64,000 nt of DNA from Propioniciclava flava (GCF_004126535.1 NZ_PPCV01000002.1:1-64000); one strand, 5' to 3'. Positions 8,300 through 17,441 are shown, counted from the stretch's first letter. Notes: a model not told the origin generated them from the sequence alone. Translations and numbers: made by a program.

Positions 8300-9172
8300 C
8301 TATGCCGCGACCGCTGCGGGGAGACCGGCCGTCTCCACGCGACGGCGGACCCGAGCGATGAGGGTGCACACGACCCAGATCGCAAACGAGATCGTCGTCA
8401 CGTACGGGCTGATCGGGATCGAGCCGCCCAAGGCGAGCAGGATGCCGCCCACGGTCGAGACGACAGCGAAGCACACGCTCAGAATCGGCACCAACAGCGG
8501 CGAGGAGGACACGCGCAAGGCGGCTGCGGCAGGCGTCACGAGGAGCGAGAGCACCAGCAAGGCACCCACGATCTGCACCGAGACGGCGGCGGCAAGGCCG
8601 AGCAGCAGCATGAATACCAGCGACAGGGCTCGGGTGGGGACGCCGCGCGCGGCGGCGACGTCCGGGTCCACGCTCGCGAACATGAGCGGACGCCAGATCA
8701 ACAGCAGGGCGATGATCACGATCGCCGAGATGATCGCTAAGGCCCCGATCTGCGGATCGTCGATGGCGACGATCTGGCCGGTGAGCAGGCCGAACTTGTT
8801 GGCCGAGCGCCCCGAATACAGCGACAGGCACAAAATGCCCAGGCCAAGCCCGAACGGCATGATGACCGCGGTGATCGAGTTGCGGTGCCGGGCACGGCTG
8901 CCCAGCAGGCCGATGAGCAGCGCGGCGAGCAGCGATCCTGTCAGGGCGCCGGGGATCACACCGATCCCGAACAGCAGACCCGCAGAACCGCCAGCGAACG
9001 AAAGCTCGCTGATGCCGTGCACCGCGAAGGGCATGTCGCGGGCGACCACGAACACCCCGATGAGGCCGCCGACCACCCCCAGGATCGCGCCAGCCAAGAT
9101 CGAGTTGTGCAGCAGCACCACCAGTTCGCCGTAGTTCTCGAACGAGAACAGCGAAGACCACCAGTCGGTCAT
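8300..9172 (-). CDS. znuB: Zinc/manganese ABC transporter permease (ZnuB type)
   Basis: 290 residues with eight or nine hydrophobic segments of the ABC-3 permease family, which imports zinc or manganese. Recognisable segments include GAILGVVGGLIGVFVVARDM near the N terminus, HGISELSFAGGSAGLLFG and VGALLVLSLLVTPAAAA. The ATG at 9172 overlaps the ATPase stop as ATGA, so translation is coupled. It is the last gene of znuA-znuC-znuB. The Zur-like box upstream of znuA favours zinc over manganese. Confidence 0.9.
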   Translation of the reverse strand: MTDWWSSLFSFENYGELVVLLHNSILAGAILGVVGGLIGVFVVARDMPFAVHGISELSFAGGSAGLLFGIGVIPGALTGSLLAALLIGLLGSRARHRNSITAVIMPFGLGLGILCLSLYSGRSANKFGLLTGQIVAIDDPQIGALAIISAIVIIALLLIWRPLMFASVDPDVAAARGVPTRALSLVFMLLLGLAAAVSVQIVGALLVLSLLVTPAAAALRVSSSPLLVPILSVCFAVVSTVGGILLALGGSIPISPYVTTISFAIWVVCTLIARVRRRVETAGLPAAVAA

Positions 9173-10089
9173 GCGTGCGCATCTCCCTTGTGCGTGTGCC
9201 CGTCGGATGGCGGGGCTGTGTGCGTGATGCACGGTTCGACGGCGCCGACCACCACGATGCGCCCGCGGGTACGGACGACATCCACGGGGGAGCCGTACAA
9301 CTCCGAGAGGACCTCCGTGCGCAGCACCTCATCGGGGGTGCCGATGCGGATCTTCCCGCCGGCCAGGTAGATGACCCGGTCAACCATGGGGAGGATCGGG
9401 TTGATGTCGTGGGTGACGAACAAGACGCCGAGGTTGCGCGTGCGCCGACTCTTGTCGACCAGTTCGCTCACGACGGTCTGGTAGGCCAGATCAAGCGACA
9501 GGAGCGGCTCGTCGCACAGCAGCAGGCGCGGGTCCCCGGCCAGGGCTTGGCCGATGCGAAGCCGCTGCTGTTCACCGCCCGAGAGGTCCGAGAGGGGCTC
9601 GTGACGGTAACGCTCCGCGTGAACGTCGTGGATGAGCTTGTCGATGGCCGCGCGCCGGGCCTTGCTGGGCAGCGGGATGCCCCAACGATGCCCGTCGACC
9701 CCCAAGCCGATGAGGTCTTCGGCGCGAAGGGGGACGCCCTCGTCAGCGAGCTTTTGCTGGGGCACATACCCGATGCGACGGTTCCCGCCCTTGATGGGGG
9801 CGCCGAGGAACTCGGCTGTGCCCGCGGAGAGGGGCAGTTGTCCCAGAATCGCCTTCAGGAGGCTCGACTTGCCCGACCCGTTCGCGCCGAGGATCGCGAT
9901 GAACTCCCCGGCCGCGACGTCGAGGTTGAGCCCGCTCCACAGGGTGCGGTCGCCGAACCGCAGCGCGGCGTCGCGCAGCCGCAGGACGACGTCGCCCCCC
10001 GTGGAGGGGGAGTCAGCCTGGGTGGCGGGCGCGGCCTGGGTGGACGCCTCGCCCCGCACGGTGAGGGCGTCCTGGGTGGTGGTCGTCAC
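9169..10089 (-). CDS. znuC: Zinc ABC transporter ATPase (ZnuC type)
   Basis: 306 residues. About 35 linker-like residues precede the ATPase domain: Walker A (ILGANGSGKSSLL), signature LSGGEQQRLRIGQAL, Walker B (RLLLCDEPLLSLD) and the switch histidine (FVTHDINP). The C-terminal tail is rich in His and acidic residues (HTHKGDAHA), which may hold metal at the membrane exit; this is inference. The GTG start at 10089 overlaps the znuA stop as GTGA, and the stop overlaps znuB as ATGA. The longer frame to 10134 lies wholly within znuA and was not used. Confidence 0.9.
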   Translation of the reverse strand: MTTTTQDALTVRGEASTQAAPATQADSPSTGGDVVLRLRDAALRFGDRTLWSGLNLDVAAGEFIAILGANGSGKSSLLKAILGQLPLSAGTAEFLGAPIKGGNRRIGYVPQQKLADEGVPLRAEDLIGLGVDGHRWGIPLPSKARRAAIDKLIHDVHAERYRHEPLSDLSGGEQQRLRIGQALAGDPRLLLCDEPLLSLDLAYQTVVSELVDKSRRTRNLGVLFVTHDINPILPMVDRVIYLAGGKIRIGTPDEVLRTEVLSELYGSPVDVVRTRGRIVVVGAVEPCITHTAPPSDGHTHKGDAHA

Positions 10090-11009
10090 TTGGCTAGCGC
10101 CGCCGCCAGGGCGTCCAGGTTGTCGGTCATCCATGAGACGTAAGTCTTCCCTGCCGGAAGGGTTTCTGTGAACGCGACCACGGGGATGTTGTTGGCCGTG
10201 GCGGCCTTGACGACCGCGTCGGTCTGTGCGCCGGTGGTCTGCTCGTTGTAAGCGAGCAGCTTCACAGCGTGATCGGAGTACAGCTTGAGGGTCTCATTGA
10301 GGACGGCGGGGGCGACGTCGCTCTCGTTCTCGACGGCCTCGGAGAACTCTTCGGGCGTCTTGTTCTCCAGGCCGATCGCCTCCAGCATGTAGAGCGGGAC
10401 GGGCTCGGTGATGGAGACAGGCTGGCCCGCGTATGTCGCCTTCAGGTCATTCTCCTTCTGGGTCAGGGTCGCCAGGGACGCCTTGAGGGTGCTGGCGTTG
10501 GCGGTGAAGGTCGCCGCGTCGGACGGGTCAAGCTTGGTATAGGTGGCCGAGATGGCGTCGACGACCTTCGTCACGGTGCCGAAGTCGTACCAGACGTGCT
10601 CGTTGAGTTCGTCTCCGGCGCTCGCCTGCTTCCCCGAGACGGTGACCGCGTTGATCCGCTCGATGGCCGGGTTCTTGGCGGCCGCGAGCATGGTGTCGAC
10701 GAAGTCGTCGTAGCCCCCACCGTTCTCGATCACGACCTGAGCCTTCGACAGCGTGAGCTGGATCTGGGCGTTGGCCTCGTACTCGTGAGGATCCTTGGAC
10801 GGGTCATCGATGATGGAGGTGACGTTCACGCGATCGCCACCGACCTTGGCGGCCAGGTCGCCCCAGACGTCGGTGGACGCGACCACGGACAACGTGACGG
10901 GCGTGGATGACGGGGACGCGGAGGGTGTGGCGGCCGGTGAGGTGCAGCTTGCCAGCGTCAAACCGGTGGCGAGGGCGGCCAGCAGGGCGAGTGGTCGTGC
11001 GAGGTTCAT
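10086..11009 (-). CDS. znuA: Zinc ABC transporter substrate-binding lipoprotein
   Basis: 307 residues. The signal ends in LASC (Cys22), then a Ser/Thr/Pro-rich linker, then a cluster A-I metal-binding protein. Probable ligands are the histidines in KDPHEYEANAQ and NEHVWYDF. At the third ligand site, where ZnuA of E. coli has histidine, this protein has Glu in ITEPVPLYMLEAIGL, a form I recall from other actinobacterial members. There is no His-rich loop. It captures metal outside the cell and hands it to ZnuB. The ATG at 11009 was chosen because the signal peptide begins there. Confidence 0.88.
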   Translation of the reverse strand: MNLARPLALLAALATGLTLASCTSPAATPSASPSSTPVTLSVVASTDVWGDLAAKVGGDRVNVTSIIDDPSKDPHEYEANAQIQLTLSKAQVVIENGGGYDDFVDTMLAAAKNPAIERINAVTVSGKQASAGDELNEHVWYDFGTVTKVVDAISATYTKLDPSDAATFTANASTLKASLATLTQKENDLKATYAGQPVSITEPVPLYMLEAIGLENKTPEEFSEAVENESDVAPAVLNETLKLYSDHAVKLLAYNEQTTGAQTDAVVKAATANNIPVVAFTETLPAGKTYVSWMTDNLDALAAALAK

Positions 11010-11063
11010 GTCGATCCCATCCAGGTAGTGCAGTGCGGCGATGCCGAATGCACCGTGCGCAAG

Positions 11064-11097
11064 AACCATGATAGACGATGGTTGAGAACCATTCTCA
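11064..11097 (-). promoter_or_regulatory. Zur-like box over the znuA promoter
   Basis: TGAGAACCATTCTCA (11083-11097) is a perfect 6-3-6 dyad; its reverse strand matches 12 of 15 bases of the actinobacterial Zur consensus TGAAAATGATTTTCA. A second dyad (AACCAT/ATGGTT, 11064-11083) abuts it and covers a possible -10, TATCAT (11068-11073, minus strand). Zur bound with zinc would block znuACB transcription. The rest of 11098-11206 shows nothing I recognise. Confidence 0.7.
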
Positions 11098-11206
11098 CAA
11101 CGGTCGGGTGGTGATCGCGGACTCTCGCGGTGTCGTGCTGCTCACGAGCATGCGGCGCACCGCCCACGACCAGGTGCCGCACTGCGTACTGCCCATGCCG
11201 CGTTGC

Positions 11207-12028
11207 TTACGCCAAGGTTGTGCGGATCCCCTGAGCGATGGCGGCGGCGAGGGCGTCCCGCGTCCCCGGCTGGGCGATGGCCGCCCAGTCTGCGGGATTG
11301 TTGAGGTTCCCGATCTCGACCAGGACGCCGGGCGTGCGGCTCAGTTCGTTGAGGACGGCCACGTTGGTGCGCGGATCCAGGGGCAGTGCCGTGGTGCCTT
11401 TGTAGTTCGCGGGGGGAAGCGGTGAGGCGTGGAGGGCGTCCGAGAGGTGCGTGGCCAGCGTCACCGAGGCCGTCTGGACGTGCTGACCGCCGCGCATGTC
11501 GGGGGAGTAGATGAGGTGAAAGCCGCGCTTGTCGTCACTGTCGAAGTCCGCGTGGAGCGCCACCAGCGCGTCCGCCTTGGTCGTGTTCGCCAGGTGCCCG
11601 CGCTCGTTGTTGCACGGCCCGAGCGTGGCGTCGTCGGCGCGCGTCATCACCACCGTCGCGCCGTCGGCCTGGAGAAGGGCCCCGACCCGCTTGGCGAGAT
11701 CGAAGTTCACGGTGTGCTCGGCCGTCCCGTCGGGGGCGGTCGCCCCCGCGGTGTAGCACGGCAGCCGCTTGTCGCCATAGGTCGTGATGAGGCGGCCGCT
11801 GTCGTCCTTCGTCCAGAGTCCGGCGTGTCCGGCGTCCACCACGACGGTCTTGCCGCTCAGGGTTCCGGCGTGGGTGGGCTTGCCGGTGGCCTGGGTTGGG
11901 GAGGTCTCCAGACCCTGAACGACAACCGGGGGTGGCGTGCTCGGCGCCGGGGTGCTGGCAGGTGCGCTGCTGCAGCCCACCAGGGCCCCCATAGTGCCCA
12001 GGCAGAGCGCCCAGGCCCTGATTCGCAT
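11207..12028 (-). CDS. N-acetylmuramoyl-L-alanine amidase, lipoprotein
   Basis: 273 residues. A signal ending in LVGC (Cys19) implies a lipid anchor on the outer face of the membrane; a Pro/Thr-rich linker follows. The catalytic part is Amidase_3: VVVDAGHAG (zinc His), TAEHTVNFDLAKRV (zinc Glu region), VALHADFD (zinc His) and LVEIGNLNNPADWA (catalytic Glu). It should cut the bond between MurNAc and the stem peptide. The insertion with DKRLPCYTAG and GPCNNERGHL, holding two cysteines, resembles mycobacterial Rv3717, where they form a disulfide. It appears monocistronic. Confidence 0.88.
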   Translation of the reverse strand: MRIRAWALCLGTMGALVGCSSAPASTPAPSTPPPVVVQGLETSPTQATGKPTHAGTLSGKTVVVDAGHAGLWTKDDSGRLITTYGDKRLPCYTAGATAPDGTAEHTVNFDLAKRVGALLQADGATVVMTRADDATLGPCNNERGHLANTTKADALVALHADFDSDDKRGFHLIYSPDMRGGQHVQTASVTLATHLSDALHASPLPPANYKGTTALPLDPRTNVAVLNELSRTPGVLVEIGNLNNPADWAAIAQPGTRDALAAAIAQGIRTTLA

Positions 12029-12111
12029 GGAACGAGCCTAGGACGCGGATGCCAGCAAGGGGTCATCTAGCTCAAGGAAGGTGAAAGGAGAGAGGGGACC
12101 ACGAATCCCAC

Positions 12112-12188
<77 letters not shown>

Positions 12189-12294
12189 ATGGCCCCTCAG
12201 GGCCGCTGATGAGCATATCCCAACCTGCGGTGAATCTCACATCGCCGCCGCGATTGCCCTGGCGTCCCGCGGAGAGCGGAACGGCGTGATCGCG

Positions 12295-13203
12295 TCAGGT
12301 GCGAGGCACCAGGGTCAGCAGCGAAACCTCGGGCGGGCAGGCGAACCGGTAGGGCGCAAAGGGCGACATGCCAATCCCTGCCGAGACGTTCACGTAGCTC
12401 TCGTTCCCGCCAGCGTCGTAGGTGAACAGGCCACTGGCGTGCTCGCGGGGCAGATCGCAGTTGGTCACGAGCGCGCCACGCCCAGGGATGCACACCTGGC
12501 CGCCATGCGTGTGCCCGGCAAAGATCATCTCGACACCGTCAGCCGTCATGGCGTCCAGCAGGCGCAGGTAGGGCGCGTGGGTCACGCCGATCTCCACCGC
12601 GTCGGCAGAGGCGGGACCCGCGACGGCGCTGTAGTCGTCGCGCTCGTGGTGAGCATCCCCCGTGCCACGGAAGCGGAGCCGCTGACCGGCAATCTCCAAT
12701 TCGGCCGTGCGCTCCTCCAGGTACACCCAGCCCAAGCCCTCCAAAGACTCGCGCAGCTCACCCGTGGGCATGGGCGGAGGGTCGGCCTTCGCGGCCCCGC
12801 CCGAGTGGCCGAACAGGTAGCGGACGGGCAGCTTGAACGTCGGCTGGTGGAAGTCATTCGAGCCGAACACGAACACCCCGGGGACGTCGCGGAGGCGTCC
12901 GAGCGATTCGATCAGCGGCTCAATGGCGTCCGGTGAGCTGATGCTGTCCCCGGTCGAGACCACCAGATCCGGCTCCAACCCAGCCAAGCCCCGCAGGAAG
13001 TCACGCTTGCGGCCCTGACGCGGCAGCAGGTGGGCATCCGAGAGATGCAGCACGCGGATGGGACGGGAGCCCTCCGGAAGCACGGGAACGTTGGCGCGCC
13101 GGACGCGGAACGCGGTGCGCTCGATCGCCACACCGTACGTCACGCAGGCGGCACCGACGGCTGCCACCGCACCGAAGGCGCGCAGCCAGCCTCGGGCGCT
13201 CAC
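12295..13203 (-). CDS. Membrane-anchored metallophosphoesterase
   Basis: 302 residues. One N-terminal membrane segment (about 8-25) precedes a calcineurin-like phosphoesterase domain with LHLSDAHLL (D-x-H), STGDSISSPD (G-D), FGSNDFHQP (G-N-D/H) and AGHTHGGQV (G-H-T-H), which bind two metal ions. It resembles the YkuE/YaeI group and mycobacterial Rv3683, which also sits beside ponA2. The catalytic side may face outward, acting on a lipid or wall phosphoester, but the substrate is unknown. The GTG start overlaps the ponA2 stop by GTGA. Confidence 0.85.
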   Translation of the reverse strand: MSARGWLRAFGAVAAVGAACVTYGVAIERTAFRVRRANVPVLPEGSRPIRVLHLSDAHLLPRQGRKRDFLRGLAGLEPDLVVSTGDSISSPDAIEPLIESLGRLRDVPGVFVFGSNDFHQPTFKLPVRYLFGHSGGAAKADPPPMPTGELRESLEGLGWVYLEERTAELEIAGQRLRFRGTGDAHHERDDYSAVAGPASADAVEIGVTHAPYLRLLDAMTADGVEMIFAGHTHGGQVCIPGRGALVTNCDLPREHASGLFTYDAGGNESYVNVSAGIGMSPFAPYRFACPPEVSLLTLVPRT

Positions 13204-15554
13204 CGGTTGCCGTCACCTCCGCCACCCGCAGGAGGCGGAGCGACCGGCGGTGTCGCAGGCGCAGCCGGATCAGTCGCCGGGGCGGACGGATCGACCTTCG
13301 GGCCCGAGGAGACCATCAGCTTGATCGTGCTGAACTTCGGGGCCTCCGACTTCGGGGAGAGGCCGAGGAACGTGCCCGCCTTCTTCGCGTTCTCGACGCG
13401 GACGACCGACGTGCCGAAGCCCGCGTCCTGCAGGGCCGCCCGGCAATCGTTCAGGCTCATTCCCGAGCAACTGGGGACGCTGACCGTCTCGCCCACGGCC
13501 CGATCGGCGCCAGGCTTCACGAAGTCGGTCTTCTCCAAACCTGCCAGTGCCACCGACATGGCGGGCTTCCAGATCATGGCGCCCGCCTCGCCACCCGAAC
13601 TGCCGCGCAGCGTCCGCTTGCCACCCTGAATCGGTGCGCCGACCAGGGACTTGCGCTTGGTCTTCTTGTCGACGGTAATCATCGCGGCGCCGGCCAACTG
13701 AGGCGTATAGCCCATCGTCCAGATCGTCGGAGCCCCCGTGTCGGTGCCCGTCTTGCCCGCGATGCTGTAACCGGGAATGTTGGCGGCCGACGCAGTGCCA
13801 CCGTTGAACGGGCCACGGAGCACGTCGTTCACCGTGTCCGCGACGCCCTCGGGAATCACCTGCTGACAGTTGGCCGAGGGGACCTCGTAGCTCTTGCCGT
13901 CCTTGCTGACCGCAGACTTCAAGATGATCGGGTCGCAGCGCTTGCCCCGGGCCGCCAAGGTCGCGTACGCGTTCGCCAGCGAGATGGGGGACGCTTCCGC
14001 CGCACCTAGCGTGAAGGCGGGGTATTGAGCTTCGGCGAACGTCTTGCCGATCAGGTGGAGGCCGAGGGTTTCAGCCATCTGCGTAACATCGCACAGCCCG
14101 ACGTCCTGCTCCAGTGAGACGAAGTAGTTGTTCACCGAGTACTTGGCTCCGGAGTACATGTCGAACTCGCCGCCACCGCCCGCGTTGGTTACCCCCCACG
14201 GCTTGTTGATGCGCACGCTGCCACTACAGGTGCGGAACGATTCGCCCTTCCAGTCCCTTTCCTTGGGGGCGTCGTAGCTTCGCGAGGTCGGGAAACCCTT
14301 GTTGATCGCCGCAGCAAGGGTGAACATCTTGAAGGTCGATCCGCCGAAGTAGCCCTCGGCGCCGCCGAGGTCACGCTCCATGGCGTAGTTGTAGAAGGTC
14401 TCGCCGGGGTTGTTGCCGATCTTGTCGCGGCTTTGGGCCACGCCCTTGATGAGGCCAGTGCCCGGTTCGATCATGGCCATGACGCCGATGACGGGATCGG
14501 TGCTGGAGATGTAGTTGGACACGGCGTCTTGAGCGGCGCGCTGCGTGCGCGGATCGATCTCCGTCTGGATAGTCAGACCGCCACGGTTCAACAGGCTGCG
14601 GCGGGTCTCGGTGTCCGGCCCCAGGCTGTCCATCTGCAGCAGTGTCTTCTCCACCACCGAGCACAGGTGGGGGAACTCGGCGGCCGCGCACCCGTGCGCC
14701 GGGGTCGTCACCTTGCTGCGGTCGAAGACTTCCGCGCGGGCGGCGTCGTACTGCTCTTGGGTGATGACCTTCTGCCCCAGCATGATGTCGAGCACGTTGT
14801 TGCGCCGCTCCATGGCGAGCTTCTCGTGGTTGATCGGATCCGTCGTCGCAGGGTTACGGACCAGGCCAGCGAGCATGGCCGCCTGACCCAGCGTCAGATC
14901 CTTCGCCGTGGTGCCGAAGTAGCGACGAGCGGCCGCCTCGACGCCATAGGCGCCAGCCCCGTAGTAAGAGAGGTTCAGGTAGCGCTCCAAGATGTCGTCT
15001 TTCGACATCTTGTCTTCCAAGGCGATGGCGTAGCGCAGTTCCAGCAGCTTGCGGGAGAACGTGCGGTCGTAGGCGGCGGCGAGCGCTTCCTTGTCGTTGT
15101 CGGCCACGGCCTTGTCGATGAGGGCGAGCTTCACGTACTGCTGTGTCAGCGTGGAGCCACCCTGCATGTTGCCGCTCGAGGTGCGCACCAGGGCGCGCAG
15201 CGTGCCGCGCAGGTCGATGGCGCCGTGCTCGTAGAAGCGGCGATCCTCCGTGGTCACCTGCGCCAGGCGCATCACCGGGGCGATGTCGGCCAGCGGCACA
15301 TAGACGCGGTTCTCATCGTAGAAGTTGGTCAGCACCGAACCGTCGGCCATCAAGACCTTGGAGCCTTCCGCGGGGGGAGGGGTCTCGACCTCTTTGGGGA
15401 TGGCTTGGATCGCCGTCGCCCCGGCCTTAGAAAACTCCGCCGCCACGCTCGCCGTGGGGACGGCGAGGCCTGCGACGAGGACGCCGCCCAGAACACTGAC
15501 GGCGACAAACATCAAGGCCGAATAGAGCTTGCGACCCATGGTTGGTGCACCCAT
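13200..15554 (-). CDS. ponA2: Bifunctional penicillin-binding protein (transglycosylase/transpeptidase) with PASTA domain
   Basis: 784 residues. After one N-terminal membrane anchor (about 10-32) comes a GT51 glycosyltransferase (TTEDRRFYEHGAID with the catalytic Glu, GGSTLTQQYVK, RKLLELRYAIALE). The transpeptidase follows with the serine in STFK, SVN and KTGT motifs. A PASTA domain lies near residues 690-755 and the tail is Pro/Ala/Gly-rich. It polymerises and cross-links peptidoglycan outside the membrane. I used ATG 15554; ATG 15539 is also possible, and the longer frame to 15728 lacks support. The divergent WhiB and coupled phosphoesterase match the mycobacterial whiB4-ponA2-Rv3683 order. 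Confidence 0.92.
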   Translation of the reverse strand: MGAPTMGRKLYSALMFVAVSVLGGVLVAGLAVPTASVAAEFSKAGATAIQAIPKEVETPPPAEGSKVLMADGSVLTNFYDENRVYVPLADIAPVMRLAQVTTEDRRFYEHGAIDLRGTLRALVRTSSGNMQGGSTLTQQYVKLALIDKAVADNDKEALAAAYDRTFSRKLLELRYAIALEDKMSKDDILERYLNLSYYGAGAYGVEAAARRYFGTTAKDLTLGQAAMLAGLVRNPATTDPINHEKLAMERRNNVLDIMLGQKVITQEQYDAARAEVFDRSKVTTPAHGCAAAEFPHLCSVVEKTLLQMDSLGPDTETRRSLLNRGGLTIQTEIDPRTQRAAQDAVSNYISSTDPVIGVMAMIEPGTGLIKGVAQSRDKIGNNPGETFYNYAMERDLGGAEGYFGGSTFKMFTLAAAINKGFPTSRSYDAPKERDWKGESFRTCSGSVRINKPWGVTNAGGGGEFDMYSGAKYSVNNYFVSLEQDVGLCDVTQMAETLGLHLIGKTFAEAQYPAFTLGAAEASPISLANAYATLAARGKRCDPIILKSAVSKDGKSYEVPSANCQQVIPEGVADTVNDVLRGPFNGGTASAANIPGYSIAGKTGTDTGAPTIWTMGYTPQLAGAAMITVDKKTKRKSLVGAPIQGGKRTLRGSSGGEAGAMIWKPAMSVALAGLEKTDFVKPGADRAVGETVSVPSCSGMSLNDCRAALQDAGFGTSVVRVENAKKAGTFLGLSPKSEAPKFSTIKLMVSSGPKVDPSAPATDPAAPATPPVAPPPAGGGGDGNR

Positions 15555-15650
15555 ATCACCCAGAGTACGGGACGCACCTGAGAATTCTCGGGGGGTGGAC
15601 GCCGAGGCGGGACGCGTCCTCGGGCGGGGCGGACGGCGTCCGCGCTGAGA

Positions 15651-15665
15651 ACTGGTCAGACCAGT
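15651..15665. promoter_or_regulatory. Palindrome ACTGGTC-A-GACCAGT, GntR/FadR-type operator candidate
   Basis: A perfect 7-1-7 dyad containing TGGTCAGACCA, which fits the TGGT-NNN-ACCA pattern bound by FadR-subfamily GntR regulators. It covers a plausible -35 of the whiB promoter (TCAGAC, 15656-15661), 17 bp before TATCCT (15679-15684). The 266-bp ponA2-whiB space also holds several GC-rich short repeats but no gene I recognise. Confidence 0.5.
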
Positions 15666-15820
15666 GTCCCGAACGGCGTATCCTAGGGAGCGAGATGAGA
15701 TGTTAGCGCCTGCTTCACCATGCAACATTCGTTGGCAAAGTTGCAGCGCGACGTTATCATTCCGTGATGCCGGCGCGGGTCATCCGGACGGCAACGACAG
15801 CCACGTCAGGGAGGTGGGCG

Positions 15821-16096
15821 ATGACGCTCAGCAGGACGGAAGACTGGACGCTGCAGGCGAAATGCCGAGGCATGCAGGACAAGCTGTTCCCCGAAGGGGT
15901 CGATCAGAAGCGTGCGCGCCTGGTCTGCATGGGTTGCCCTGTCCGGTCACAGTGTCTGGCCGAGGCTCTGGACAACCGCATCGAGTGGGGTGTGTGGGGC
16001 GGCATGACTGAGCGCGAGCGTCGCCAGCTCCTGCGTCAGCGCACCGACATCCGTTCGTGGCAGACCGTGTTGTGCGGTCCCGGCAAGATCCTCTGA
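15821..16096 (+). CDS. whiB4: WhiB-family iron-sulfur regulator (WhiB4-like)
   Basis: 91 residues. The four cluster-binding cysteines are C15, C36, C39 and C45 (C-X20-C-X2-C-X5-C), followed by the GVWGG turn (57-61) and a basic helix (RERRQLLRQR) that touches DNA in this family. A 4Fe-4S cluster senses O2 or NO. The WhiB4 label rests on position: divergent from ponA2 as in mycobacteria. WhiB4 there controls oxidative-stress genes. AGGGAGG lies 6 nt before the ATG at 15821, ruling out the longer frame from 15764. Confidence 0.9.
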   Translation: MTLSRTEDWTLQAKCRGMQDKLFPEGVDQKRARLVCMGCPVRSQCLAEALDNRIEWGVWGGMTERERRQLLRQRTDIRSWQTVLCGPGKIL

Positions 16097-16132
16097 CCCT
16101 TCCTCGTCGGCCTCATCATCTAGGGTGAGGTC

Positions 16133-16300
16133 ATGACCACGTGGGAGTACGCCACCGCACCAGTCCTGGTGCACGCGACCAAGCAGATTCTGGATTCCTG
16201 GGGCGCTGACGGGTGGGAGCTCGTCACCATCATCCCCGGCCCTAACCCGCAGAACCTGGTCGCCTACTTCAAGCGCCCGATCGCCGCTCCTGCCTCATGA
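16133..16300 (+). CDS. Small DUF4177-like protein
   Basis: 55 residues: begins MTTWEYATAPVLVHATKQIL, has the central WGADGWELV motif, and ends ...[14 protein letters not shown]. It resembles the short actinobacterial proteins encoded just before RidA (mycobacterial Rv3678A) and the DUF4177 fold, a small beta-sheet protein of unknown role. GGTGAGG precedes the ATG closely. Its stop overlaps the RidA start as ATGA, so the two are translationally coupled, which supports it as a real gene despite its length. Confidence 0.8.
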   Translation: MTTWEYATAPVLVHATKQILDSWGADGWELVTIIPGPNPQNLVAYFKRPIAAPAS

Positions 16301-16770
16301 GCACCCCGAGCGCCCGGCTCGCCCAGTTGGGTTTGAGCCTGCCCCCCGTCGCCACGCCGCTGGCCGCCTACGTTCCGGCGATCGTGAGCAGCGGGCACGT
16401 CTATACCTCCGGGCAGCTTCCCTCCGTTGCCGGTGAACTGACCTACGTCGGCAAGGTCGGCGCAGAGGTCACCCCCGAACAGGGAGCGGAAGCGGCCCGC
16501 ACCGCCATGCTGAACGCTCTCGCCGCCGCCGCCTCCCTCGTCGGTGGTCTCGACCAGATCGGCCGCATCGTCAAGGTCACCGTCTTCGTGGCCAGCGCGC
16601 CCACCTTCACCGGCCAGCCCGCCGTCGCCAACGGCGCCAGCGAACTCGTCGCGGAGCTGTTTGGGGACGCGGGTCGTCACGTCCGCAGCGCCGTCGGGGT
16701 GAGCGTCCTTCCGTTGGACGCCCCGGTCGAAGTGGAGTTGACGATCGAGCCTGCCGGGGTTGCCTGGTAG
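16297..16770 (+). CDS. RidA family enamine/imine deaminase
   Basis: 157 residues, cytoplasmic. The YjgF/YER057c/UK114 fold is shown by [13 protein letters not shown]-like sequence at about 30-42 and by [23 protein letters not shown] near the C terminus, whose arginine matches the substrate-binding Arg of RidA. RidA proteins hydrolyse reactive 2-aminoacrylate and related imines; the longer N terminus here (about 25 extra residues) places it in a subgroup without a proven substrate. It overlaps the DUF4177-like gene and ends one base into the nth start codon. Confidence 0.85.
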   Translation: MSTPSARLAQLGLSLPPVATPLAAYVPAIVSSGHVYTSGQLPSVAGELTYVGKVGAEVTPEQGAEAARTAMLNALAAAASLVGGLDQIGRIVKVTVFVASAPTFTGQPAVANGASELVAELFGDAGRHVRSAVGVSVLPLDAPVEVELTIEPAGVAW

Positions 16771-17441
16771 TGGAGCAACCGGCGGCGGTCTATGCGGCAT
16801 TGGGGGAGATGTACCCCCATGCCCACTGCGAGCTCGACTTCAGCACGCCGCTGGAATTGCTCGTGGCAACGGTCTTGTCGGCGCAATCCACGGATCGCCG
16901 AGTCAACACGGTCACGCCGCAGCTGTTCGCTCGCTACCCCGACGCCGCCGCCTATGCGAGTGCTGACCTGACCGACCTCGAAGCGATCATCCGCCCCACC
17001 GGGTTCTTTCGCGCCAAGGCAGGGCACCTCGTCGGCATCGGCCAAGGCCTCGTGGAGCGGTTCGACGGGGTAGTGCCCGCCAGCCTGGAGGATCTCGTCA
17101 CGTTGCCCGGCGTGGGGCGCAAGACAGCCAACGTCGTCTTGGGGGACGCGTTTGGAGTACCGGGCATCACCCCCGACACTCACCTGATCCGGGTGTCGAA
17201 CCGTCTTGGCTGGGTCTCCTCGACGAAGCCGGACGTGGTGGAGGCGGCCGTCGGCGCACTGTTCCCGCCGCAGCAGTGGGTCTCCCTCAACCATCGCATC
17301 ATCTGGCATGGGCGGCGACGCTGCCATGCCCGACGCCCTGCGTGCGGGGCCTGCGCCCTAGCGCCCCTGTGCCCCAGCTTCGGGGAGGGGCCCACCGACC
17401 CTGAGATCGCGGCCACGTTGATCAAGGAGCCGCGGGCATGA
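16770..17441 (+). CDS. nth: Endonuclease III
   Basis: 223 residues, the usual length. A base-excision DNA glycosylase/AP lyase for oxidised pyrimidines. The helix-hairpin-helix [14 protein letters not shown] (112-125) carries the catalytic Lys118, and Asp136 (TPDTHLIRV) is the second catalytic residue. The C terminus has the 4Fe-4S loop C-X6-C-X2-C-X5-C ([17 protein letters not shown]). The GTG start shares one base with the RidA stop. Linkage to WhiB4 and a thioredoxin-like lipoprotein is conserved with mycobacteria. Confidence 0.95.
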   Translation: MEQPAAVYAALGEMYPHAHCELDFSTPLELLVATVLSAQSTDRRVNTVTPQLFARYPDAAAYASADLTDLEAIIRPTGFFRAKAGHLVGIGQGLVERFDGVVPASLEDLVTLPGVGRKTANVVLGDAFGVPGITPDTHLIRVSNRLGWVSSTKPDVVEAAVGALFPPQQWVSLNHRIIWHGRRRCHARRPACGACALAPLCPSFGEGPTDPEIAATLIKEPRA

